Assembly (NCBI RefSeq): GCF_001014615.2
Contig: NZ_LBCQ02000005.1
Location: 186,001 to 250,000, forward strand
Direction: 5' to 3'
Length of the DNA stretch: 64,000 nt
Source of the DNA: Aquamicrobium sp. LC103
Lineage (GTDB): Bacteria; Pseudomonadota; Alphaproteobacteria; Rhizobiales; Rhizobiaceae
The stretch's first letter is position 1. Every line of letters begins with the position of its first letter. Positions 35,481 to 44,231 of the stretch are shown here, in pieces. The position numbers and the translations under genes were made by a program. Under the pieces are notes generated by a model that had not been told where the DNA came from, ran no database searches, and saw nothing but the letters and a program-made list of their open reading frames with translations.

Positions 35481-35562
35481 GACCTCTTTGCGCGCTCCGT
35501 CCGATGGCTGCGTGCGCAAGAGCAAAACGGGCGCCGCGCGCGCCAAACATGGGAGAGAGCGA

Positions 35563-36684
35563 ATGATGAAATATCTTCTGACGTCGGCGGCCGCGCTGGC
35601 GATGAGCATCGGAAGCCTGCATGCGGAAACCTATCAGGCGACCAACTGGATGACACAGGTCCATATCCTGAACGAGTTTCCCTACCAGAAGTTCGCGGAG
35701 GACGTGCGTCAGGCCTCGAACGGGGAGATCGACTTCGAGGTCTATTCGAGTGGCTCGCTGGTGCCGGCACCGACGACCATGCAGGGTGTAGCCGACGGCG
35801 TCGCCGCTCTGGGCATCGTCTATCCGGCCTATACGCCGTCCGAGCTTCCGCTCAACAACGTCGTCAACGACCTGGTCTTCGTGTCCGACGACGATTTCGC
35901 CGCCGCCTACGCCTGGACCGAACTAGGTCTCACCAATGAGAAGCTGATAGCCGAGTGGCGCGAGAATGGCGGGCTGTTCGCGGGCGGCTATTCGACGCCG
36001 GTCTACAATTTCGTCTGCGTGAAGGAGATCACCACTCCGGAAAGCGCGGCGGGACTGAAGATCCGCACGGCAGGCGGCGCGCAGACCGCCTGGGTGCAAG
36101 CTCTTGGAGCGGTGCCGGTCTCGGTGCCGATAGCGGACGTCTATTCGGGCCTCGAGCGCGGCTCGATCGATTGCACCATGTCCGACCCCACGAACCTCGA
36201 CAAGGGCAACAAGTTCTGGGAGGTCGCCCGCAGCGTGAATCTCGCGCCGATGGGTGTCGTGCTCGGCGCGACCTACGTATACAACCTCGACTTCTGGCAG
36301 GGCCTCGAGCCTGCCCAGCGTCGGATCCTTCTCGACCAGATGGCGGTCGGCACGGCTCGTTCGCAGGTCGCCTACCATGTCGGCGTGACCGCCGCGCTGG
36401 AGGGTTCGAAGGAACGCGGGCTGAAAGTGGCCGATCCGAACCCGGAGCTTCGCGCGAAGCTCGACGAGTTCAAGAAGGGGCTGATCGAGCGCCTGCCGAA
36501 GGAAGCGATGACGACGCGCAACGTCGAGGATCCGTCCGACATCATCGCGGCCTATCTCGAACTGGAACAGAAATGGAAGCGTATCTTCGCCGATGTCGAC
36601 CGCACCGATCCGGATGCCGTTGCCAAGATCGCGCTCGAGCACCTCTATTCCAAGCTCGATGAAAACACCTTCGGCATGGACTGA
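35563..36684 (+). CDS. TRAP transporter substrate-binding protein (DctP type)
   Basis: This 373-residue periplasmic binding protein has a Sec signal (MMKYLL, hydrophobic core, cleavage after SLHA at about residue 21). The TRAP ligand motif GLKIRTAGGAQTAWVQALGAVPV includes the conserved arginine that normally binds the substrate carboxylate, so an organic acid ligand is likely. A GGGAGAGAG site precedes two adjacent ATGs (35563, 35566). A strong hairpin follows the stop. Confidence 0.92.
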   Translation: MMKYLLTSAAALAMSIGSLHAETYQATNWMTQVHILNEFPYQKFAEDVRQASNGEIDFEVYSSGSLVPAPTTMQGVADGVAALGIVYPAYTPSELPLNNVVNDLVFVSDDDFAAAYAWTELGLTNEKLIAEWRENGGLFAGGYSTPVYNFVCVKEITTPESAAGLKIRTAGGAQTAWVQALGAVPVSVPIADVYSGLERGSIDCTMSDPTNLDKGNKFWEVARSVNLAPMGVVLGATYVYNLDFWQGLEPAQRRILLDQMAVGTARSQVAYHVGVTAALEGSKERGLKVADPNPELRAKLDEFKKGLIERLPKEAMTTRNVEDPSDIIAAYLELEQKWKRIFADVDRTDPDAVAKIALEHLYSKLDENTFGMD

Positions 36685-36691
36685 CCGAAGC

Positions 36692-36718
36692 GGGCGCGGC
36701 GACAGCGTCGCCGCGCCC
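36692..36718 (+). terminator. Hairpin after TRAP binding-protein gene
   Basis: A perfect 12-base G+C stem (GGGCGCGGCGAC, 36692-36703) pairs with 36707-36718 around a 3-base loop, 7 bases after the stop. No T-run follows and the operon continues, so a stabilizing or attenuating role is more likely than full termination. Confidence 0.7.
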
Positions 36719-36786
36719 CTGCAAACTGTCTTCATCATCGGCGCGCAGGGACGCGCGCTCGCCGAAAGTTCACGGGAAATATCAGA

Positions 36787-37527
36787 ATGCCAAATGCGCA
36801 AAAGCCGGCCGCGATCGTAACGGGTGCCGGCTCCGGAATCGGACGTGCCATCGCGCGGCGCTTCGCTGCTGAAGGCTACAGGGTCGTCATCGTCGATCGC
36901 GACGAAGCACTGGCACGCCGGACCGAGGAACTCGTCGGCAGCGATGGCGGCCTTGCGAGCATCGCGGTCACCGACATAACGGATGAAGCGGCGGTGGGAG
37001 CGCTGGTCGAAGGCGTCGACGGCCTGGAAGTGCTCGTCAACAATGCCGGCATCTTCAGTGTCGTTCCATTCGACGAGTTGAAGGCCGATGACTTCCGCCG
37101 CGCCTATGAGGTGAACCTTGTCGCGATGTTCACGCTGTCGCAGAAGGCGGCGCGGCGAATGCCCAATGGCGGGCGCATCGTCAATCTGTGCTCGCGGGCT
37201 GCATTCGGCTCGCGTCACTATGCCCACTATGTCGCGTCCAAGGCCGCGGTGGCGGGGTTCACCAAGGCGCTCGCCCTCGAACTTGCGGAACGCGACATCA
37301 GCGTCAACGCGGTTGCCCCTGGCGTTATCGAGACGGACATGCTGCTCGCCCGTTCCGATACCAACCTCGATGCGCTGCGGGCGCAGCAACCCACCGGCCG
37401 GCTCGGCCGTCCCGAGGATATCGCTCACGCCGCCGCGTTCCTCGCGTCGCCCCAGGCCGGCTTCATTACCGGGCAGGTTCTGATTGTCGATGGCGGCCGG
37501 TCGATCGGCGGTACCGCAGCTTTCTGA
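36787..37527 (+). CDS. Short-chain dehydrogenase/reductase
   Basis: This 246-residue classical SDR has TGAGSGIG (residues 12-19), NNAG (85-88), Ser136, Tyr148 and Lys152. An acidic residue after the second beta strand (VDRDE) suggests a preference for NAD over NADP. It is the second of three SDRs in the TRAP operon and is followed after 11 bases by the third. Confidence 0.92.
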   Translation: MPNAQKPAAIVTGAGSGIGRAIARRFAAEGYRVVIVDRDEALARRTEELVGSDGGLASIAVTDITDEAAVGALVEGVDGLEVLVNNAGIFSVVPFDELKADDFRRAYEVNLVAMFTLSQKAARRMPNGGRIVNLCSRAAFGSRHYAHYVASKAAVAGFTKALALELAERDISVNAVAPGVIETDMLLARSDTNLDALRAQQPTGRLGRPEDIAHAAAFLASPQAGFITGQVLIVDGGRSIGGTAAF

Positions 37528-37538
37528 GGAAACGGAAC

Positions 37539-38321
37539 ATGAATCTCCATCTCAGCGATTTCACCGGCAAGACCATCATCGTCACTGGCGCGGCCCAGGG
37601 CATCGGACTTGCGACCGTGCAGGCGTTTCTGCTCGCGAATGCCCGCCGCGTGATTGCGATCGATCTCAATCCTCAAGGGCTCGGGAAACTGGCGGAGGGC
37701 AACGAGCGGATCTCGCCGCTGGAGGGCGACGTCGCCGATCCCGAGCTGGTCGCGCGGCTGGGAGCTTTTCTCGACAAGGAAAGGCTGACCTTGGACGTGT
37801 TGGTCAACAATGCCGGTATCGCGCGCGGTAAGCGCGCGGACGAGACCACGGATGAGGAGCTCCAGGCCTATTTCGACATCAATGTGATCGGCCTTTTCCG
37901 CCTTTCGAGGCTGGCGGTTGCGCGCATGCAGAGATCCGGCGGCGGCGCGATCGTCAATACGGCCTCGATCTTTGCGGAAATCGGAGCGACGGCAAGTTCC
38001 GGCTATTCGGCGAGCAAGGCGGCGGTCGCCGGGCTGACGCGGCAGATGGCGACCGACTATGGACGCGACAACATCCGCGTCAACGCGGTGGCGCCGGGTC
38101 TCATCGAGACGCCGCTGACGGCCGAACGAATCCGCAGCGAGGCCTGGCGTCGTCAGATCATGATCGACCAATGCCCGCTGCGCCGCGTCGGCCAGGCGGA
38201 GGACGTGGCGCGCGTCATCCGGTTCCTGGCGAGCGACGAGGCCGGTTTCATCTCCGGCCAGGTGATCGCCGTCGATGGCGGCTGGGCCATGGGCCGTTAC
38301 CCCCGCCCGGAGACCCGGTGA
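37539..38321 (+). CDS. Short-chain dehydrogenase/reductase
   Basis: This 260-residue classical SDR has TGAAQGIG (16-23), NNAG (90-93), Ser143, Tyr156 and Lys160. Its stop overlaps the ATG of the next flavoprotein (TGATG). Three SDRs plus a KstD-like flavoenzyme in one operon point to stepwise oxidation of a polyhydroxylated or cyclic compound carrying a carboxylate. Confidence 0.92.
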   Translation: MNLHLSDFTGKTIIVTGAAQGIGLATVQAFLLANARRVIAIDLNPQGLGKLAEGNERISPLEGDVADPELVARLGAFLDKERLTLDVLVNNAGIARGKRADETTDEELQAYFDINVIGLFRLSRLAVARMQRSGGGAIVNTASIFAEIGATASSGYSASKAAVAGLTRQMATDYGRDNIRVNAVAPGLIETPLTAERIRSEAWRRQIMIDQCPLRRVGQAEDVARVIRFLASDEAGFISGQVIAVDGGWAMGRYPRPETR

Positions 38322-40042
38322 TGGGCAACGAGGCTCCCGCGGAGATTTGTGATCTGCTGATCGTCGGCTCGGGCGCGGCCGGCATGGCCGCGGCGATCAC
38401 CGCCGCCCATCACGGCCTGAACCCCCTCATCGTCGAGAAGAGCGAATATTTCGGTGGGTCGACCGCCGTATCGGGCGGCGCGATCTGGATTCCGAACAAT
38501 CCCTTGATGCACGCAGCGGGGCTCGAGGACAGCGCCGAGGCGGCGCGCATGTATATCGAGGCGGAAACCGGCAACCGGATGAACGCGGCGCTGGTCGATG
38601 CCTTCCTGCGCGAAGGGCCGGAGGCTATCGGCTTCTTTCACGAGAAGACGGCGCTGCGTTTCACCCACCGGGCCTTTTCCCCCGACTATCATCCCGACAC
38701 GCCGGGGGCGGCGCTCGGCGGGCGGGTCATCGACGCGGAGGATTATGACGGCCGCCGCCTGGGCGACAAACTGAAGAACCTGCGCCCGCCGATCGCCGAT
38801 TTCACGCTTTTCGGCGGCATGATGCTGAACCGCTTCGACATCGGTCATTTCCTCAAGATGACGCGCTCGCCGCGATCCGCTCTGCATGCGGCTTCGGTGA
38901 TCATGCGCTATGCGAAGGACCGGTTGACGCATGGACGCGGCACGCGGCTCGTGCTGGGGGCTGCCATCGCGGGGCGGCTCGCGGAAACGGTTTTCGATCT
39001 CGGAATCCCCTTGCATCTGCGATGCGCGCTGGTCGGCTTGGTCAAGGACGGCGCCGGCGGGATCATCGGGGCGCGGGTGCGAGGACCCGACGGCGAGCGT
39101 TTCGTCCAAGCCCGCCACGGTGTCGTCCTCGCCTCGGGCGGTTTTCCGCATGATCCGGCGAGGCGTAGCGAATTGTTCGGGCATGTGTCGCGGGGGATCG
39201 AACATTTCTCCATGTCGCCGACGGCGGGGGAGGGTGAAGCCATCCGTCTGGCCGAATCCATCGGCGCGCGCTTCGTCGCGTCGAACAGCAATCCGGCCTT
39301 CTGGACGCCGGTCTCGCTTCTGCCGAACGGCGACGGAACCAAACGTCCTTTCCCTCATCTTTTCCTGGATCGCGCCAAACCGGGCGTGATCGCTGTTTCC
39401 CGAAACGGCCGACGCTTCGTGAACGAGGCGAGCTCCTACCACGACTTCGTCCAGGGTTTGGTCGCGATGCTGCTGGAGGAGGGCGAGAAATCGGCCTGGC
39501 TGATCTGCGATCATCATGCTCTGCGCCGCTATGGATTGGGTGCCGTTCCCGCATTTCCGGGCTGGATCGCCCCCTATCTCAAATCGGGCTACCTGAAGCG
39601 CGGCGGCGACCTTCGCGAGCTTGCGGCGGCGACCGGGATCGACGAGGCGACGCTGGAGAAGACGGTCTTCTCCTTCAACGCCGACGCGATCGCCGGCAGC
39701 GATCGCGTCTTCGGCAAGGGATCGACCGTCTATCAGACCTATCTCGGCGATGCCGACAACAAACCCAATCCATGCTTGCGTCCGCTGGAGACGGCACCCT
39801 ACTACGCGATCGAGATATTCCCTGGAGATATCGGGACGAGCATGGGGCTGCTGATCGACGAGCATGGCAGGGTACTGGACGATGACGGCCAGGCGATCGA
39901 CGGCTTGTTCGCTTGCGGCAACGACGCGAATTCGATCATGGCCGGCGCCTATCCGGGCGCAGGCATAACGCTCGGTCCGGCGATCACTTTCGGATACATC
40001 GTCGGGAAATCAGCCGCGAAACGGCCCGATCGCGGCCCTTGA
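38321..40042 (+). CDS. FAD-dependent dehydrogenase, KstD/fumarate-reductase-flavoprotein family
   Basis: This 573-residue flavoprotein has the N-terminal FAD motif VGSGAAGMAAAI (residues about 15-26). The EKSEYFGGSTAVSGGAIWIPN segment is typical of 3-ketosteroid dehydrogenases and related enzymes, and the C-terminal FAD-closing segment reads GAYPGAGITLGPAITFG. Such enzymes introduce a double bond next to a keto group, as 3-ketosteroid delta-1-dehydrogenase does. The three SDRs upstream could supply that keto substrate. It is the last gene of the operon. Steroid specificity is not proven. Confidence 0.9.
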   Translation: MGNEAPAEICDLLIVGSGAAGMAAAITAAHHGLNPLIVEKSEYFGGSTAVSGGAIWIPNNPLMHAAGLEDSAEAARMYIEAETGNRMNAALVDAFLREGPEAIGFFHEKTALRFTHRAFSPDYHPDTPGAALGGRVIDAEDYDGRRLGDKLKNLRPPIADFTLFGGMMLNRFDIGHFLKMTRSPRSALHAASVIMRYAKDRLTHGRGTRLVLGAAIAGRLAETVFDLGIPLHLRCALVGLVKDGAGGIIGARVRGPDGERFVQARHGVVLASGGFPHDPARRSELFGHVSRGIEHFSMSPTAGEGEAIRLAESIGARFVASNSNPAFWTPVSLLPNGDGTKRPFPHLFLDRAKPGVIAVSRNGRRFVNEASSYHDFVQGLVAMLLEEGEKSAWLICDHHALRRYGLGAVPAFPGWIAPYLKSGYLKRGGDLRELAAATGIDEATLEKTVFSFNADAIAGSDRVFGKGSTVYQTYLGDADNKPNPCLRPLETAPYYAIEIFPGDIGTSMGLLIDEHGRVLDDDGQAIDGLFACGNDANSIMAGAYPGAGITLGPAITFGYIVGKSAAKRPDRGP

Positions 40043-40121
40043 GAACATGTATCCAGCTTTCCGTGCGTCGCTCAAAAGCGCCGGGACGCGCCGGTATCGC
40101 CGCCGCCGTTCGGATATAGGG

Positions 40122-40568
40122 TCAGCCCTGCGATGGCTTCCAATCGGCCGACGGAACGACGTTGATCATCCAGGGGACGCCGAACCTGTCGATCAGGGAA
40201 CCAAAGCCGGGCGACCAGAAGGTCTCGCTGAATGGCATGACAGCCTTGCCGCCTTCGCCCAGTTGATCGAACCAGCGTTGCGCCTCGGCCTTGTCCTCGG
40301 TGTGCAGGGTGACGTCGAAGCCATTCTTGGGTTTGTCGATGTTGGGTGCCCACCCGATGTCCATGTCGGCACCCATCAGGGCCTGGTCGCCGACATCGAG
40401 CCAGCAATGCATCAGCCAGCCCTTGTACTTCTCGTCGGTGATCGGCATGCCGGGAGGCGCATCGCCATAGGGCATGGCGGCGGTGATCTTTCCGCCCAGG
40501 ACTTTGGCATAGAACTCGAATGCCTCGCGGCATTGGCCCTGGAAGCTCAGGCTGGTCACGATCTTCAT
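40122..40568 (-). CDS. VOC-family protein, PhnB-like
   Basis: This 148-residue vicinal-oxygen-chelate protein resembles the PhnB-like branch, with an N-terminal SLSFQGQCREAFEFYAKVLGG and a later PFSETFWSPGFGSLIDRFGVPWMIN. An AAGGAG site precedes the ATG. Function of this branch is mostly unknown. A 12-base palindrome lies upstream. Confidence 0.9.
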   Translation of the reverse strand: MKIVTSLSFQGQCREAFEFYAKVLGGKITAAMPYGDAPPGMPITDEKYKGWLMHCWLDVGDQALMGADMDIGWAPNIDKPKNGFDVTLHTEDKAEAQRWFDQLGEGGKAVMPFSETFWSPGFGSLIDRFGVPWMINVVPSADWKPSQG

Positions 40569-40634
40569 TGCCGTCTCCTTTCGTGGTGCTTCACCCGTTA
40601 CGGGTCGCTAGGATATGACGATTTCCCCACCTAT

Positions 40635-40646
40635 GTTGATATCAAC
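40635..40646. promoter_or_regulatory. Perfect 12-base palindrome upstream of VOC gene
   Basis: GTTGATATCAAC lies 67 bases upstream of the VOC start, in a region where its promoter is expected. Such A+T-centred dyads are typical operator sites of small dimeric regulators, for example ArsR-type ones. No such regulator gene is adjacent. Confidence 0.4.
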
Positions 40647-40810
40647 GCAAAGCGCCCATGGAATGTCAATATTGCAAGATGCAAGCTCCTGCCAACCTTC
40701 CCTTCGAGCAATCCTTCCGATCAGTTCTCAAGATGGTTCTGAACCCTAGAAAGGAGTGATGGTGTGGCCTACCATGGGAACAAGGGCAACGGACCAATAT
40801 CGGAGGAATG

Positions 40811-41041
40811 ATGCGACAGTGCCTTTTTGCCGTTCTGCCTCTTCTGGTTGTCGCGTGCAGCCAAGCTGAAACATCTGCGCCGCTCCCTGGCAGCGATCGG
40901 GACAGTCACGGCTGCATCGGGTCCGCCGGCTATTCATGGTGCGAGCGGACGAAGCAGTGCGAACGTCCTTGGGAACTGGCGCAATCTAGGGGGCTCGAGA
41001 ATACCGCCGAGGCATATCGATTGTTCTGCAGTAGATCATAA
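40811..41041 (+). CDS. Small cysteine-containing lipoprotein
   Basis: This 76-residue protein has a lipoprotein signal with lipobox VVAC (Cys16) and a mature domain holding HGCIGSAGYSWCERTKQC and RPWELAQ, with a further cysteine near the end (FC). That pattern recurs in many uncharacterized proteobacterial lipoproteins. A GGAGG site is better spaced for the second of two adjacent ATGs (40811) than for 40808. Function unknown. Confidence 0.75.
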   Translation: MRQCLFAVLPLLVVACSQAETSAPLPGSDRDSHGCIGSAGYSWCERTKQCERPWELAQSRGLENTAEAYRLFCSRS

Positions 41042-41225
41042 TAACGGTACTTCTCTGGTCTGGGTTATACCCATGAGGGGGTAGTTGATAAAGCTTAAGG
41101 GGTAGGGCTCGCAACCATCGAAGGAAGGCGCTACTTCCATGGTGTCGGATCGATAGGCCCCCGGAATTTTGTAATCTGCAGGCAACTGTCGGGGGCGTAA
41201 TAAGCCCGATGCGATGGGGGCTTGC

Positions 41226-42026
41226 ATGACCTCAAGCTTCAATGTTCACAATGCCGATGGCTATGACCAAATCATGGGTCGATGGAGCCGAAAGCTCGCC
41301 CCGCTGTTCATTGACTTCGCAGGGGTCGCCCAAGGCGAAAACATCCTCGATGTTGGTTGCGGAACCGGCAGCCTGACGTTTGCGCTTGCTGAGCTTCCCG
41401 GGCCTGCCGCGATCACGGCAATCGATTTCTCGCCTGTCTTTGTTGAAGCTGCAACTCGACGCAATACCGACCCGCGGATCACTGTCCGTCAAGCCGACGC
41501 TTGCGCCTTGCCATTCGACGACGGCGCGTTCGATCGTGCATTTGCATTGCTCGTGCTCCATTTCGTGCCGGAGACCGGCAAGGCCATTGCTGAAATGCGT
41601 CGCGTGGTGAGGCCCGGCGGTGTGGTCGCTGCCGTCGTTTGGGATCATCTCGGTGGCATGCCTGGTATGCGCATGATGGTTGACACGGTAGCGGCGCTCG
41701 GCGAATCCGGCCGTCAACTGCGCAGTCGCTATTGCTTTCAGCCAATGATGCAGCCCGGCGAAATGAAACGCGCCTTTGCCGATCAAGGGCTCGCGGACGT
41801 TGCGGAATCTGAACTGATGATCCGCATGGATTACCAGAATTTCAATGACTATTGGGCGCCGATTGCCGGTGGCGAAGGCCCGCTTGGCAAATATGTGGTA
41901 TCGTTAGCTGCGCAGGATCGCGAGATCACCGATGCTGCGATACGAGATGCCTATGAGGCCGGACGGCAGGATGGCCCCAGATCCTTTGCAAACGTTGCTT
42001 GGGCGGTGAAAGGCATCGTTCCTTGA
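41226..42026 (+). CDS. Class I SAM-dependent methyltransferase
   Basis: This 266-residue protein has SAM motif I ILDVGCGTGSL (near residues 40-50), an acidic residue after strand 2 (AIDFSP), and LPFDDGAFDRAFAL before strand 4, as in UbiE/methyltransferase-11 family members. A GGGGG stretch 5 bases before ATG 41226 supports this start. Its substrate is unknown and it has no clear operon partners. Confidence 0.88.
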   Translation: MTSSFNVHNADGYDQIMGRWSRKLAPLFIDFAGVAQGENILDVGCGTGSLTFALAELPGPAAITAIDFSPVFVEAATRRNTDPRITVRQADACALPFDDGAFDRAFALLVLHFVPETGKAIAEMRRVVRPGGVVAAVVWDHLGGMPGMRMMVDTVAALGESGRQLRSRYCFQPMMQPGEMKRAFADQGLADVAESELMIRMDYQNFNDYWAPIAGGEGPLGKYVVSLAAQDREITDAAIRDAYEAGRQDGPRSFANVAWAVKGIVP

Positions 42027-42133
42027 CGACCTTGATGCCAACCGGCCGAGTATCTGGCGGCCAAGGCGTGGTCTGAAGCCAAGAAGGGAAGGGTGCTGGT
42101 GGGCAGGCTGGAGAGGAAGACAGTCTGCTCTTG

Positions 42134-42526
42134 CTAAATTCGACGCAATTCGGAATTCTCGATATGACCAATCAGATCCCCGGCTTGCTCACCGCTCAAG
42201 GCATGGCGCGGCAGCATCTGAAAAAGATTCGGTGCCTGCATCAAGAGCACTATCTTTTCATCGGCGCTCCAGCCGAAGTAGTCGTTCCAAGCGATGGTGC
42301 TCGTCGAGGTCGCTGTGGAGGCAGAATAGCCTTCATGGTTCCATGACACCTCGGTGGGGTGTCGCATGGTTTTCACCTGACGATAGACCTTGCGAGCGTG
42401 CTGTGGGAGCAGGAAGTAGAAAAGAAGTGGCATGCTGAATGCCCCGATCAGCACGATGAGCGCCACGGTGGTCGGGATCCGATTGAAATCCGAAACGATC
42501 ATAGTGGCGGAGCACACAGCAAACAC
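42134..42526 (-). CDS. YcxB-like protein, possibly N-terminally truncated
   Basis: This frame of about 130 residues has one clear membrane segment (residues about 17-39) followed by a cytoplasmic C-terminal domain resembling YcxB-like proteins (HEGYSASTATSTSTIAWNDYFGW and FQMLPRHALSG). Normal family members have an extra N-terminal membrane helix. The frame stays open about 20 codons upstream of the GTG (with LFLAAVF) but has no ATG before a stop, so it may have lost its start next to the bluB remnant. Confidence 0.6.
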   Translation of the reverse strand: MFAVCSATMIVSDFNRIPTTVALIVLIGAFSMPLLFYFLLPQHARKVYRQVKTMRHPTEVSWNHEGYSASTATSTSTIAWNDYFGWSADEKIVLLMQAPNLFQMLPRHALSGEQAGDLIGHIENSELRRI

Positions 42527-42555
42527 GGCCGCGAGGAAAAGCTTGGGTCCAGTGT

Positions 42556-42793
42556 GAGCGGGCTCCTGCCTATGCCAAGCTCAAACTGGCCGGCTTGCAG
42601 GAGACTCCAGTTCATCTGGCGGTGTTTGCCGATGACAGCACACCGCCGCCGTGGCCACGACCCTGGATGTGCCATCGCACTGGGCCTTCTCGGCTACCTG
42701 TGTCTGGGCTATCCCGCTCACGCCGACGACACACCGGAGCTTGAACGCCAGGGCTGGCAGGCAAGGACACCGTTGCAGATACTGCGGCGCTGA
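42556..42793 (+). pseudogene. bluB: Decayed bluB remnant (5,6-dimethylbenzimidazole synthase)
   Basis: Three pieces of BluB-like sequence lie in order but in different frames. From about 42568, one frame reads AYAKLKLAGLQETPVHLAVFAD. From 42657, another reads LDVPSHWAF. From about 42692, a third reads GYLCLGYPAHADDTPELERQ, ending at TGA 42793. The last junction is explained by one lost base between WAF and GYL. Between the first two pieces about 60 residues of the family are missing. The N-terminal half is absent too. BluB makes the lower ligand of vitamin B12 from FMN, and this copy cannot. Confidence 0.75.
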
Positions 42794-42815
42794 CCCTGGC
42801 TACCGCCTGGCTTCG

Positions 42816-43559
42816 CTACCGCCCCCCCACATCGAGTAAAGTGGTGTGCTTCTTCATGTAGCGGAGTCCGAGATAGATAATGCCGCCCCCGATGAATGTC
42901 GCGATCCAGACGGGATCATAGAGAATGTGGCCTTGAAAAAGGATGTCGCCGAACGCCTCGATGGCGACAAAAGCCGTTATGATGGCGAAGAAGCCCGAAT
43001 ACTCCCGTCGCAGCACGTTCCGGATTGAAAACGATAGCTCCGGCTGTTGCCAGCCGGACAGCCGAGGAAAAAAGGCCGGCACCCGCTCTGCCCATTCGTG
43101 ATAGCTCCTGCCGAACTTGTCGGTAAGAAATGCCTCTTCAGTTGCGATGATGCGTTCCAGGTATATCACCAGGAACAACGCCATGATGATGACGAAGTAG
43201 ATGCCTTGGGTGAAGAGCGCGATTGCCATGTAAATGATGGCATTGCCAAAATAGAGCGGGTTCCGGGTGAGGGAGTACATACCCGTCGTGTTGAGCGTTT
43301 CTGCCACCTGCTCGCGGGTATTGCGGCCAGAGGTGCCCTTGGGAACGTAAGCGACCGTCACCGCCCTGACTGCAAGTCCGGCGAAGGCGATTGCTACGCA
43401 AATCCCCTCGTAGATGAAGTCGGGCCATTCGCCTAGATAGAGTTCGACCGGTTCACCGCCGCGCAGTGTCATGAAAGCTATAGGAATGGTCGCCAGCAGC
43501 ACATAGCTGCGCCAGCGAAACAACCAGTGGCCTTGGCGGACAATCGTCTCTCGAATCAT
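42816..43559 (-). CDS. ICMT/phospholipid-type membrane methyltransferase
   Basis: This 247-residue integral membrane protein has about six hydrophobic segments and the core of the isoprenylcysteine carboxylmethyltransferase family: RNPLYFGNAIIY near residue 108, followed by an acidic EEAFLTDKFGRSYHEW segment that binds SAM. Start ATG 43559 has GGGAAG upstream; a further start at 43574 is possible. It could methylate a lipid or small amphiphile. Confidence 0.82.
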   Translation of the reverse strand: MIRETIVRQGHWLFRWRSYVLLATIPIAFMTLRGGEPVELYLGEWPDFIYEGICVAIAFAGLAVRAVTVAYVPKGTSGRNTREQVAETLNTTGMYSLTRNPLYFGNAIIYMAIALFTQGIYFVIIMALFLVIYLERIIATEEAFLTDKFGRSYHEWAERVPAFFPRLSGWQQPELSFSIRNVLRREYSGFFAIITAFVAIEAFGDILFQGHILYDPVWIATFIGGGIIYLGLRYMKKHTTLLDVGGR

Positions 43560-44231
43560 ATCGAAGCTTCCCATACATGATGACAAGTGCAGAGCGCTCC
43601 AGTTACGGCGATTTTACGGCAAATCCGTCGAAACCGGAGGGCCTACATGCTGGTCTGGCGGGAGCATTCGGAGTTGCAACAAAGGGGACGAACATGCTGG
43701 TCGAAGCCCCTTTAGCCATTGCCCCGCTGGCTCCGGCCGACGTTTTTTGTTGTTTCTGCGACCGCCTATTGCGGTGTCTGATCCCACGCCATTGGTGTTG
43801 CATGCGCCGAAAGCGCACGCATATTGGAGGAACTGTTGGACGAGCGAGTGATGGCCAGACACCTTCCCAAATGCTCTGCTTCGGTGACTGGCCTATCCTC
43901 GTGAAGCCGGCCGACTGTTGGATGAGGTGCGAAGGCGGCGATGATAGCAGCCTGAACATAGAATCCTTTGTGCCCACCGGCCGAGATGTCGTTGGGCTCC
44001 GAATTCGACGCCTGGCAGCGATCAAGCTGCGTGTGGTGGGAAGAGTAGAGCGCTTAAGGTTCGCCAAACGATACGGAACAAAGCGAGAAATCGCCAAAAG
44101 GTTCGCCATCGTAACCAATTGAAATTGCTGTCTGTTGGCCGGCCCTCCGGGACCGTTCATAGTGTGGAATGACGGCCGGGAATTTTCCGCCGTGCAATCA
44201 TCCTGTCATGAACCGCTGTCAAAGACCCGTA
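43560..44231. other. 672-base stretch with no convincing gene
   Basis: Two opposing open frames of about 180 codons cover 43577-44160, but neither shows a recognizable domain, good start site or normal amino-acid make-up. The direct repeat ACATGCTGGTC occurs twice about 44 bases apart (around 43646 and 43690). The region may be decayed sequence like the bluB remnant nearby. Confidence 0.5.

Noticed and set aside
43577-44160. Two opposing frames of about 180 codons in the gap before the FbpC-type ATPase
   Set aside because: Neither has a recognizable domain, a ribosome site or normal composition, and they overlap almost fully on opposite strands.
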